A DNA stretch of 64,000 nt from Myroides phaeus (lineage in GTDB: Bacteria; Bacteroidota; Bacteroidia; Flavobacteriales; Flavobacteriaceae). Shown in pieces: positions 45,247 through 53,017 of the stretch. The translations under genes were made by a program, and so were the position numbers. The first letter of the stretch is position 1. The number at the start of each line of letters is the position of its first letter. The notes below the pieces were generated by a model, which saw only the letters and a program-made list of their open reading frames with translations, was not told where the DNA came from and ran no database searches. The stretch covers positions 1,502,001-1,566,000 of the forward strand of contig NZ_CP047050.1 of the NCBI RefSeq assembly GCF_009799805.1, read 5' to 3'.

Positions 45247-46071
45247 ATGAAACAATATTTAAATTTAGTACAAGAAGTATTAGATAAAGGAGTTCAAAAA
45301 GGAGATAGGACAGGAACAGGGACTAAAAGTATTTTTGGTCATCAAATGCGTTTTGATTTAGCAGAGGGTTTTCCTTTGGTAACAACTAAAAAAGTGCATT
45401 TAAAGTCTATAATTTATGAACTTTTATGGTTCTTAAACGGAGATACTAATATTAAATATTTAAAAGATAATGGTGTTCGTATTTGGGATGAATGGGCAAA
45501 TGATAATGGTGATTTAGGACCTGTTTATGGGTACCAATGGAGAAATTGGAATGGAGAGGGAATAGACCAAATTAAAGAGGTTATTGACACGTTGAAAACG
45601 AATCCGAATAGTAGAAGGATTATGGTTTCTGCTTGGAATCCAAGTGTTTTACCAGATACATCTGTTTCTTTTGAAGAGAATGTAGCAAATGGAAAAGCGG
45701 CGTTGCCTCCTTGTCACTCGTTTTTTCAGTTTTATGTAGCTGAAGGAAAACTTTCTTGTCAATTGTACCAACGTAGTGCTGATGTGTTTTTAGGAGTACC
45801 TTTTAATATTGCTTCTTATGCCTTATTAACTATGATGGTTGCACAAGTTTGTGATTTAGAAGTGGGAGATTTTGTTCATACTTTTGGAGATGTACATATC
45901 TACAATAATCATATTGAACAAGTCAATCTTCAGTTGTCAAGAGAGCCAATGGCATTGCCGAAAATGGTATTGAATAAAGATGTTAAAGATATCTTTAGTT
46001 TTACATACGAAGATTTCACATTAGAAGATTACAACCCTCATCCTGCAATAAAAGGTAAGGTGTCGGTTTAA
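45247..46071 (+). CDS. thyA: thymidylate synthase
   Basis: This 274-residue enzyme methylates dUMP to dTMP using methylene-tetrahydrofolate. The catalytic Cys is in [20 protein letters not shown] opens the fold, [10 protein letters not shown] holds the phosphate arginines, and [18 protein letters not shown] and [12 protein letters not shown] are the folate/substrate motifs. It is about 10 residues longer than E. coli ThyA because of an insert before the catalytic Cys. It shares a strand and tight spacing with dihydrofolate reductase, which regenerates the folate it consumes. Confidence 0.96.
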   Translation: MKQYLNLVQEVLDKGVQKGDRTGTGTKSIFGHQMRFDLAEGFPLVTTKKVHLKSIIYELLWFLNGDTNIKYLKDNGVRIWDEWANDNGDLGPVYGYQWRNWNGEGIDQIKEVIDTLKTNPNSRRIMVSAWNPSVLPDTSVSFEENVANGKAALPPCHSFFQFYVAEGKLSCQLYQRSADVFLGVPFNIASYALLTMMVAQVCDLEVGDFVHTFGDVHIYNNHIEQVNLQLSREPMALPKMVLNKDVKDIFSFTYEDFTLEDYNPHPAIKGKVSV

Positions 46072-46101
46072 AACAGAATAACCTTTATAAACGATATAGC
46101 T

Positions 46102-46503
46102 ATGGACAATAAGAATCCTTATGAAGCGTATGATTACGCCCGTAGAAGAGTTAAACAAAAAAAGTTATTGTTTTTTCACTTCGCTGTTTTTTTCTTGGGA
46201 AGTGTTTTGATGTTTTGCTTTAACGCTTTTATTCAAGATCCTGCTAATACAGTTGTTTGGTGGCCTTATGCTATTGGAGCGTGGTCTATTCTTGTTTTTT
46301 TACACGCTGTGAACGTATTGATTGTTGACAGTTTTATGGGGAAAAAATGGGAAGATAAACAAGTGAAGCGATTGATCGAGAAACAGGAAGAGCGAATTAA
46401 AGAGCTAAGAGCAAGAGTTGAAAAAGATTTTCCTTTAGTAGATGTAAAAAGAGATTTAGATCAGAAAAATACTGATGTAACAAAAACGAATTCTGATTTC
46501 TAA
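46102..46503 (+). CDS. 2TM domain-containing protein
   Basis: This 133-residue protein has two membrane helices (about residues 22-42 and 55-75) around a WW-containing loop, preceded by a YDYARRRVKQKK cytoplasmic start. After the helices come a DSFMGKKWEDKQVKRLIEKQ segment and a coiled tail. This is the 2TM domain pattern found in many Bacteroidota, including fused to histidine kinases. Stand-alone copies have no known function. It lies between thyA and folA in the same operon, so it may simply be co-expressed. Confidence 0.78.
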   Translation: MDNKNPYEAYDYARRRVKQKKLLFFHFAVFFLGSVLMFCFNAFIQDPANTVVWWPYAIGAWSILVFLHAVNVLIVDSFMGKKWEDKQVKRLIEKQEERIKELRARVEKDFPLVDVKRDLDQKNTDVTKTNSDF

Positions 46504-46515
46504 TAAAAGAATACA

Positions 46516-47001
46516 ATGAAGCTTATTTTAATAGCTGCAGCAGCAGAAAATAATGCTTTGGGAAAGAACAATGAAATGTTATGGCATTTGCCAGATGATT
46601 TTAAGCATTTCAAAAACTTAACATCAAACCATTTTATTATAATGGGGAGAAAAACGTTTGAGTCTTTTCCTAAGCCATTGCCCAATAGAACACATATTAT
46701 CATTACAAGACAAGCAGACTATACAGCATCAGAAGGATGTATTGTTGTAGCGAGTTTAGAAGACGCTTTAGCAATTGTAAAAGAACAAGCTGAGGTGTTT
46801 GTAATAGGAGGTGGTGAAATATATAAATTAGCTCTACCATTTGCAGATAGAATTGAGTTGACAAGAGTTCATACAAGTTTAGATGCAGATGCCTTTTTTC
46901 CTGAATTTTCACTGGGGGAGTGGAAGTTGAAAAAAGAAGAGTTTCACAGTATAGATGAGAAACATCAATACTCATTTACCTTTCAAACTTTTGAGAAGTA
47001 A
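46516..47001 (+). CDS. folA: dihydrofolate reductase
   Basis: This 161-residue enzyme regenerates tetrahydrofolate with NADPH. IAAAAENNALGKNNEMLWHLPDDFKHFK contains the substrate Asp (in LPDDFK), IIMGRKTFESFPKPLPNRTHIIITR the NADPH arginine region, and VIGGGEIYKLALPFADRIELTRV the C-terminal nucleotide loop. Its place after thyA is functionally apt, since thymidylate synthesis oxidises the folate that DHFR reduces. Confidence 0.95.
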   Translation: MKLILIAAAAENNALGKNNEMLWHLPDDFKHFKNLTSNHFIIMGRKTFESFPKPLPNRTHIIITRQADYTASEGCIVVASLEDALAIVKEQAEVFVIGGGEIYKLALPFADRIELTRVHTSLDADAFFPEFSLGEWKLKKEEFHSIDEKHQYSFTFQTFEK

Positions 47002-47023
47002 GTAACTGTTAAAAATTACGTTT

Positions 47024-47824
47024 ATGAAAAAGATATTTTCTCTTCTTGTTTTGTTTGTTTGTTCTTTGAATGTACAAGCACAAGATAGTATTAAAGTAAA
47101 ATTGCTCAACAGTGAGAACTTGACAAAAGGGCAATTGTTTGTTGGGAAAGATATTTATGATAGTACTTATCTAACAGAAGAAGGAAATGTCTTTAAAAAA
47201 GTTACAAGATATACTTCTGTAAATTATTCAAATAAAAATAAAGGTGCGTTAACGCAAGTAGATTTCAGTAATCCGTTGCAGATACTTCTATTTTTTAAAG
47301 AAGACAAATCAGTTGTTATACTTAATAAAGACTTAGCTCCAGTAGGCACTGTAGAATTTGGGGAAAAGTTTCCGAGTATGGAAATGGAATACCTTTCTAA
47401 TAGTACGAAGCGCAATTATTGGATAGTGAATAGTGCAAATAGAAGTGTTAGTTTATATAGTAGTACAACGTATGAATTACACCGTGTATTTACGTTGCCA
47501 GAGGGTGGAATAAAGAATTATTATTCGTTGCCCCAAGCTTTCTTTTATGTAGATAATAACAATATTGTGCACGCAGTAGGCTTGACAGGAAAAACAATAT
47601 TTGATTATGCGTTGCCTACTAACTATGATCAGATTCAGATTATAGACTTACAGAAATTAATTTATAGCTACCAAAATAAAGTATATTACGTTGATTTGGT
47701 GCAGAATAAAGTATATCCGATTGCCGTTCCGGAAAAAAGCATTTCAAGCTTCTTTTATAACACTCAAAAATTGAGTATTTTTGCGGAACAGAAAATAAAT
47801 AATTACCTTATAAAATTACCGTAA
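47024..47824 (+). CDS. secreted protein of unknown function in the folate/dNTP operon
   Basis: This is a 266-residue exported protein with a signal peptide (about 1-20, ending VQAQ) followed by beta-rich sequence. Repeated short strands such as VVILNKDLAPVGTVEF, NYWIVNSANRSVSLY and KVYYVDLVQNKVYPI suggest a propeller-like fold. I recognise no domain. Its stop overlaps the ATG of the kinase gene by one base (TAATG), so it is translated together with cytoplasmic nucleotide genes, which is curious for an envelope protein. Confidence 0.7.
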   Translation: MKKIFSLLVLFVCSLNVQAQDSIKVKLLNSENLTKGQLFVGKDIYDSTYLTEEGNVFKKVTRYTSVNYSNKNKGALTQVDFSNPLQILLFFKEDKSVVILNKDLAPVGTVEFGEKFPSMEMEYLSNSTKRNYWIVNSANRSVSLYSSTTYELHRVFTLPEGGIKNYYSLPQAFFYVDNNNIVHAVGLTGKTIFDYALPTNYDQIQIIDLQKLIYSYQNKVYYVDLVQNKVYPIAVPEKSISSFFYNTQKLSIFAEQKINNYLIKLP

Positions 47825-48447
47825 TGCATATAGCTATTGCAGGAAATATTGGCGCAGGAAAAACTACGCTTACAAATTTATTGGCAAAACATTATAATTG
47901 GGAGCCTCATTATGAAGATGTAGTTGACAATCCGTACTTAGATGATTTCTATCATCAGATGGATAGATGGTCTTTTAATTTGCAGGTTTACTTTTTAAAT
48001 AGTCGTTTTCGCCAAGTTTTACAGATAAGACAAAGTGGTAAGTCGATTATTCAAGATCGTACTATTTATGAAGATGCCCATATTTTTGCACCTAACTTAC
48101 ACGCAATGGGGTTAATGTCTAACCGTGATTTCCAGAACTATTCTTCTTTGTTTGAATTAATGCAAGAGTTAGTAGGAGCACCTGATCTATTAATCTATTT
48201 AAGAAGCTCAGTTCCTAATTTAGTGGGACAAATTCACAAAAGAGGTAGAGAGTATGAAAACTCTATTTCAATTGAGTATTTGAATCGTTTGAACGATAGA
48301 TATGAAGAGTGGATTAAAGGGTATGATAAAGGTAAATTATTAATCATTGATGTTGATAATTTAGACTTCGTTGATAATCCAGAAGACTTAGGAGATGTTA
48401 TCAATAAGATTGATGCAGAAATCAATGGGTTATTTAAAAAGCAATAA
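47824..48447 (+). CDS. deoxynucleoside kinase (dNK/dGK family)
   Basis: This 207-residue salvage kinase phosphorylates deoxynucleosides to their monophosphates. It has the P-loop IAGNIGAGKTTLTN at residues 6-18, an EDVVDNPYLDDFY substrate segment, the DRTIYEDAHIF (DRS-like) motif, a lid with RGREYENSIS, and IDVDNLDF near the end. Which deoxynucleoside it prefers cannot be told. Together with thyA and folA it makes a dNTP-supply operon. A strong bidirectional terminator follows. Confidence 0.92.
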   Translation: MHIAIAGNIGAGKTTLTNLLAKHYNWEPHYEDVVDNPYLDDFYHQMDRWSFNLQVYFLNSRFRQVLQIRQSGKSIIQDRTIYEDAHIFAPNLHAMGLMSNRDFQNYSSLFELMQELVGAPDLLIYLRSSVPNLVGQIHKRGREYENSISIEYLNRLNDRYEEWIKGYDKGKLLIIDVDNLDFVDNPEDLGDVINKIDAEINGLFKKQ

Positions 48448-48482
48448 CATTATTTTGTAAAGAAATAAGTTGACGATAAATA

Positions 48483-48514
48483 AAAAGAGCTGTCTTTAGA
48501 CAGCTCTTTTTTTA
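48483..48514. terminator. bidirectional terminator
   Basis: Stem AGAGCTGTCT/AGACAGCTCT with a two-base loop, A-run before and T-run after, between the kinase gene and the converging gldA. Confidence 0.9.
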
Positions 48515-49411
48515 TGCATTAGTAATTTCTCTAAATAGTTTTTCGAGGTTCTTACTTTTTACTTGTAATGATAATGTTTTTAAACCATTTTCTTGTGCAA
48601 AGTCGTAAACAGTACCACGGTAATCTCCTTCGATAGGGAAAAACAACTCCCATTGTGTATCGTGTATATGATTTGCTTTAACAAGGTTTGGAATTTGATT
48701 GATAAACTGAATTTCAATTTTGTAATCAAATTCAACAGCAATGATTTGTTCGTTTTGATGTTCTAACATATCCGTTAACATCTGGTCAGCTACTATCTGT
48801 CCTTTTTTGATAATGATCACACGTTCACAAATAGCTTCAACCTCTTGCATAATGTGAGTAGAAAGGAAAACAGTTTTATCTTTCCCTATGTTTTTAATAA
48901 GCTCTCTGATTTCTACTAATTGGTTAGGGTCTAATCCAGTGGTAGGTTCGTCTAAAATTAGAACATCAGGATTGTGAAGAAGAGCAGTTGCAAGACCTAC
49001 TCTTTGTCGGTATCCCTTAGAAAGCTGTTCGATTTTCTTATGTGCTTCTGGTGTAAGTCCAGTAAGCTCAATCACTTCTTCTATGCGTTGTTTGTTAACT
49101 TTGTATATATCTGCATTAAATTGCAGGTATTCTCTAACATACATATCTAAATAAAGTGGATTATGTTCTGGTAGATATCCGATTGATTGCTGTACTTTTT
49201 TTCTTTCTGTTTCAACGTTAAACTCGTTTACATAAGCTTTTCCTTCATCACTGTGAATGTAGGTTGTAAGTATTTTCATCAATGTTGATTTACCAGCTCC
49301 ATTAGGACCTAAAAAGCCAACTATTTGTCCTTTTGGAATAGAAAAGCTAATGTTGTCTAAGGCCTTTTGATCGTCGTATATTTTACTGATGTTTTTAACG
49401 AGTAGTGACAT
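48512..49411 (-). CDS. gldA: gliding-motility-type ABC transporter ATPase GldA
   Basis: This 299-residue ATPase has Walker A GPNGAGKST (about residue 36), signature QLSKGYRQRVG, Walker B VLILDEPTTGLD and the switch His in FLSTHIMQEVE. The sequence matches GldA, which with GldF and GldG is needed for gliding in Flavobacterium johnsoniae. The C-terminal 70 residues are specific to this group. Its partners are not adjacent here. A -7 element (TACATTTG, 49440-49433 on the reverse strand) precedes it. In non-gliding species the complex may serve another export task. Confidence 0.82.
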   Translation of the reverse strand: MSLLVKNISKIYDDQKALDNISFSIPKGQIVGFLGPNGAGKSTLMKILTTYIHSDEGKAYVNEFNVETERKKVQQSIGYLPEHNPLYLDMYVREYLQFNADIYKVNKQRIEEVIELTGLTPEAHKKIEQLSKGYRQRVGLATALLHNPDVLILDEPTTGLDPNQLVEIRELIKNIGKDKTVFLSTHIMQEVEAICERVIIIKKGQIVADQMLTDMLEHQNEQIIAVEFDYKIEIQFINQIPNLVKANHIHDTQWELFFPIEGDYRGTVYDFAQENGLKTLSLQVKSKNLEKLFREITNA

Positions 49412-49432
49412 TGTTTATAAGTATTAGAGTAA

Positions 49433-49440
49433 CAAATGTA
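49433..49440 (-). promoter_or_regulatory. -7 element (TACATTTG) of gldA
   Basis: TAnnTTTG match on the reverse strand 21 bp before the gldA ATG. It lies only seven bases from the stop codon of the DUF1634 gene. Confidence 0.4.
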
Positions 49441-49446
49441 GTTATT

Positions 49447-49836
49447 TTAATGAGAAAAACCGAAAGATACGCTTAGGCCAATTATCCCAATAACAATCAA
49501 TGTAATAACAATATATAACCAATCTTTTTCCAAGAAAAAAGAGAGTAGTGATAGCACTAAACGCAGGGCAGGTGTAAGGAATAATAACAATACTCCTAAA
49601 AATATAATTGCTTCACCATCTCCTTGGGCTACACCGCTGATGATATTGTTAAACACAATGTATATATTGTCGTGTTTTTCTGTAAATGTTGCAAAGTTTA
49701 CTGTTTCTCCCGATTGGGTAAACAATAAGATGATACCACCTATTAGAGCAACTGATAGAGCTAATAATACGCCATATCGCAAGACATTTCCAATGATTGC
49801 TTGTAAATCTGTATCGTTAAATTTCTTTGTAGTCAT
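49447..49836 (-). CDS. DUF1634 membrane protein
   Basis: A 129-residue protein with three membrane helices (about residues 17-37, 70-90 and 104-125). DUF1634 genes typically follow a TauE/SafE permease, as here; the two probably form one transporter. I chose the ATG at 49836, four bases after the permease stop, rather than a TTG-type start at 49854, which would overlap that gene. Its substrate is unknown. Confidence 0.82.
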   Translation of the reverse strand: MTTKKFNDTDLQAIIGNVLRYGVLLALSVALIGGIILLFTQSGETVNFATFTEKHDNIYIVFNNIISGVAQGDGEAIIFLGVLLLFLTPALRLVLSLLSFFLEKDWLYIVITLIVIGIIGLSVSFGFSH

Positions 49837-49840
49837 AAGG

Positions 49841-50683
49841 TTAAATATTTCCAAGTACTCCGTTATAAATCATATTTGCAGCTAAAACTAAAATTAGGAA
49901 AGCAAAGAACACTTTTAGTTTTTTAGTATTCGCTCTCATCAGCACTTTAGCGCCAACCATCGAACCAATTAGTACCCCAATAATAACAGGCATACATATA
50001 CTTGGTTCAATATATCCTTTTTGAATATAGATCACTGAACTGGCAATTGCAGTAACACCCATCATAAAGTTACTTGTTGTAGTAGAAACTTTAAAAGGAA
50101 CCTTCATAATGCTATCCATTGCAATCACTTTAAAAGCACCAGAGCCAATTCCCAATAAACCAGACATCATACCAGCAACCCCCATCATACTAAAACCACC
50201 GATGATGTTTGTCATCCCATACTTAACTTTTTCTCCTGAGGGAGTAGGGAATGTACTCGTTAATTTTAATTTGTGCGTAAGTGTGCTTGATTGTTCCGGA
50301 GTAACCAAATGGTCTTCTTTTTTGCGAAGAGAATTTATAGAAGAGAACACTAATGTTGCACCAAATATAACTGCTAATACTGATGTTGGGGCATTGGTAG
50401 AAATTAAAGCTCCAATTACAGCACCGGCTGTTGTCGCTATTTCTAAAAACATTCCGAGTCTCATATTTGTAATTCCCTCTTTTACGTAAGCTGAAGCCGA
50501 TCCAGAAGAAGTTGCTATAACAGCTACTAAAGCAGTACCAATAGCATAGTGCATATCTACTCCTAAAAATACAGAAAGTAAAGGGATTATGATGATTCCT
50601 CCTCCTAAACCAGAAAGAGAACCAATAAATCCAGCTGCAAATGCTCCTAAAAACATAATTAGCGTGAACGTAAGTAATGTCAT
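49841..50683 (-). CDS. TauE/SafE-family (sulfite exporter-like) permease
   Basis: A 280-residue membrane protein with about eight helices. The family's GxLSGLGGGxIIIP repeat appears at residues 20-35 (IGSLSGLGGGIIIIP) and again in the second half as SGLLGIGSGAFKVIAM. Relatives export sulfite, sulfoacetate or other organic anions, or take up sulfur compounds. Pairing with DUF1634 is standard. The sequence alone does not reveal the anion. Confidence 0.87.
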   Translation of the reverse strand: MTLLTFTLIMFLGAFAAGFIGSLSGLGGGIIIIPLLSVFLGVDMHYAIGTALVAVIATSSGSASAYVKEGITNMRLGMFLEIATTAGAVIGALISTNAPTSVLAVIFGATLVFSSINSLRKKEDHLVTPEQSSTLTHKLKLTSTFPTPSGEKVKYGMTNIIGGFSMMGVAGMMSGLLGIGSGAFKVIAMDSIMKVPFKVSTTTSNFMMGVTAIASSVIYIQKGYIEPSICMPVIIGVLIGSMVGAKVLMRANTKKLKVFFAFLILVLAANMIYNGVLGNI

Positions 50684-50849
50684 TTCGATATAATTTTTGT
50701 AGTAATGTGGTTAAAAGTAAGTATTTATCGTATAAAAATCGATTTTAAGTGCAATTTTATAATTTAGATATGTTATCTTTAATTTCTCTTTTGTAAATAA
50801 TAGGTGTTAATCTTACCTATTCTTTACGTCGTTATTAAAGTAATACTAT

Positions 50850-50857
50850 TAAATTTG
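50850..50857 (+). promoter_or_regulatory. -7 element (TAAATTTG) abutting the DAHP synthase start
   Basis: Match to TAnnTTTG only five bases before the ATG at 50863, so transcription would begin at or next to the start codon. The -33 region has only a weak TTTA. See the leaderless finding. Confidence 0.4.
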
Positions 50858-50862
50858 TGCCA

Positions 50863-51945
50863 ATGGAAAAAGTAAACATTAACAAGGATTGGTTGTCTTT
50901 ATTTCAAGGACAAAATCCTGCGATCATTGCAGGACCTTGTAGTGCAGAGACGCCTGAACAGGTTATGAAAATCGCTAAATCACTACCGAAAGAAGTGAAA
51001 GTATTTCGCGCTGGGATTTGGAAACCTCGTACACGTCCAGGAGGATTTGAAGGAGTAGGAGCCATTGGATTGAAGTGGTTGCAACAAGTAAAAGCAGAGA
51101 CAGGAATGTTGATTGCTACAGAAGTTGCAACAGCAGAACACGTGCAGTTGTGTTTAGAACACGATGTAGATATCTTATGGATTGGTGCTCGAACAGCAGT
51201 AAATCCGTTTGCTATTCAAGAAATTGCAGATGTTTTGAAGGGAACTGATAAAGTTGTCTTGTTAAAAAATCCAGTGAATCCAGACTTATCTTTATGGATG
51301 GGGGGAATTGAGCGTCTTGCTAAAGCGGGAATTGCTAAATTAGGAGTTATTCATAGAGGATTTAGTACTTATGAAAAAACAAAGTATCGCAATAACCCAG
51401 AATGGCAAATACCATTAGATTTAAAGCTACATTTGCCTAATATTCCAATTTTCTGTGATCCATCACATATTACTGGAAATAGAAGTAAGATATTTGCAGT
51501 ATCGCAGCAAGCACTTGATTTGAATTATGACGGATTAATGATTGAAACACATTGTGATCCTGATAATGCGTGGAGTGATGCACCACAACAAGTAACACCT
51601 GATCAATTACAAGATATCTTAGATAACTTGAAAGTGAGAAATGTTACAGATGAAACGGAAGAGTTTTTACAACAAATACAAGCATATCGTATTCAGATTG
51701 ACGATATGGACAGTAAACTTTTAGATCTTTTAAGAAAGCGTATGTTGATTTCAGATGCAATTGGTACGTTGAAAAAAGAGAAGAACGTTGCTGTTTTCCA
51801 ACAAGGACGTTGGACTACAATTTTGGAGAAAATGCAAGAAGAAGGTAAGCACATTGGGTTTACTGAAGAATTTATTACAGCTATTTATACAGCAATTCAC
51901 CAAGAGAGTATTTATAGACAAGATAAAATTATTAACAAAGAATAA
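50863..51945 (+). CDS. bifunctional DAHP synthase/chorismate mutase (type II fusion)
   Basis: This 360-residue fusion has an N-terminal DAHP synthase of the KdsA-like type (about 1-260). AGPCSAETPEQ, RAGIWKPRTRPGGFEG and CDPSHITGNRSK bind PEP, erythrose-4-phosphate and metal. An AroQ chorismate mutase follows (about 270-355), with QIDDMDSKLLDLLRKRMLISDAIG and KKEKNVAVFQQGRW. It combines the first step of aromatic amino acid synthesis with the branch to prephenate, which lets prephenate regulate entry. I use the ATG at 50863, not a GTG at 50857 that lies within the -7 element. Confidence 0.93.
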   Translation: MEKVNINKDWLSLFQGQNPAIIAGPCSAETPEQVMKIAKSLPKEVKVFRAGIWKPRTRPGGFEGVGAIGLKWLQQVKAETGMLIATEVATAEHVQLCLEHDVDILWIGARTAVNPFAIQEIADVLKGTDKVVLLKNPVNPDLSLWMGGIERLAKAGIAKLGVIHRGFSTYEKTKYRNNPEWQIPLDLKLHLPNIPIFCDPSHITGNRSKIFAVSQQALDLNYDGLMIETHCDPDNAWSDAPQQVTPDQLQDILDNLKVRNVTDETEEFLQQIQAYRIQIDDMDSKLLDLLRKRMLISDAIGTLKKEKNVAVFQQGRWTTILEKMQEEGKHIGFTEEFITAIYTAIHQESIYRQDKIINKE

Positions 51946-51966
51946 AACAAGAGGGCAATACTATTT

Positions 51967-52932
51967 ATGAAAGGTATAGTTTACAAGTCAACAGGAAGTT
52001 GGTACTCGGTAAAAAATGAAGAAGGACATTTCTATGATTGTCGTATCAAAGGAAAGTTCAGATTAAAAGGTATTAAAAGTACCAATCCAATAGCTGTTGG
52101 TGATCACGTTCAGTTTGAACTTGAGACTACAAATGATGTTACGACTGGAGTAATTAATAAGATTGAATCAAGAAAGAATTACATCGTTCGTAAATCTGTA
52201 AACTTGTCTAAACAAGTACATATTATTGCTTCTAATATAGATACAGTTTTTTTAATAGTTACTATTAATAATCCTGTAACAACAACAAGTTTTATTGACC
52301 GTTTTTTAGTTACAGCTGAGGCTTACGGGATTAAAACAGTATTAGTTTTTAATAAAATTGATACGTATTCTGAAGATGCTTTAGATGAACAATTGTATTT
52401 GCAATACATCTATTCGCAAATAGGATACGAATGTTTACGTGTGTCTGCATTGACAGGAAAAGGAATTGATGCGATTAAAGAACGAATGACAGGAAAGGTT
52501 TCTATGTTTTCTGGACATTCAGGAGTTGGGAAATCAACTTTGATTAATGCAATTGAGCCAGGACTGAATTTAAAGACCGCACAGATTTCAGAGCAACATC
52601 AACAAGGACAACATACAACGACCTTTGCAGAGATGTATGATTTATCTTTTGACGCAAGTATTATAGATACTCCCGGAATTAGAGGATTTGGTATTGTTGA
52701 TATGGAACCGCAAGAGGTAGGAGACTATTTTCCTGAGTTTTTTGCATTGAAAGACCAATGTAAGTTTAATAACTGTTTGCATAAAGAAGAGCCACATTGT
52801 GCTGTGAAAGATGCGCTTGATGAAGATGTTTTAGCTTGGTCAAGATATAAAAGTTATATTCAGATATTAGATGGTGAAGAAGAACATTATCGAACAGATA
52901 TTTATAAAGATGGAAGAAACCAAGACGAATAG
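51967..52932 (+). CDS. rsgA: ribosome small-subunit-dependent GTPase RsgA
   Basis: This 321-residue circularly permuted GTPase checks late 30S ribosome assembly. An N-terminal OB-fold (about 1-70) precedes the G motifs in permuted order: NKID (G4), then GHSGVGKSTLIN (G1), then DTPGIRGFG (G3). The zinc finger CKFNNCLHKEEPHC follows near residue 260. It lies 21 bp after the DAHP synthase gene. Its stop codon is inside the terminator hairpin. Confidence 0.95.
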   Translation: MKGIVYKSTGSWYSVKNEEGHFYDCRIKGKFRLKGIKSTNPIAVGDHVQFELETTNDVTTGVINKIESRKNYIVRKSVNLSKQVHIIASNIDTVFLIVTINNPVTTTSFIDRFLVTAEAYGIKTVLVFNKIDTYSEDALDEQLYLQYIYSQIGYECLRVSALTGKGIDAIKERMTGKVSMFSGHSGVGKSTLINAIEPGLNLKTAQISEQHQQGQHTTTFAEMYDLSFDASIIDTPGIRGFGIVDMEPQEVGDYFPEFFALKDQCKFNNCLHKEEPHCAVKDALDEDVLAWSRYKSYIQILDGEEEHYRTDIYKDGRNQDE

Positions 52933-52944
52933 TCTTGGTTTTTT
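52919..52944 (+). terminator. terminator overlapping the rsgA stop codon
   Basis: Stem CCAAGAC/GTCTTGG with a five-base loop and seven Ts. The last rsgA codons and its TAG (52930-52932) form the left arm and loop. Confidence 0.88.
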
Positions 52945-53017
52945 TATTTGTACAATGTCATACTTTATGTACGTTGGAATTTTTACCTTTATCGTTTAGA
53001 GATTAATAAAAGAAAGA

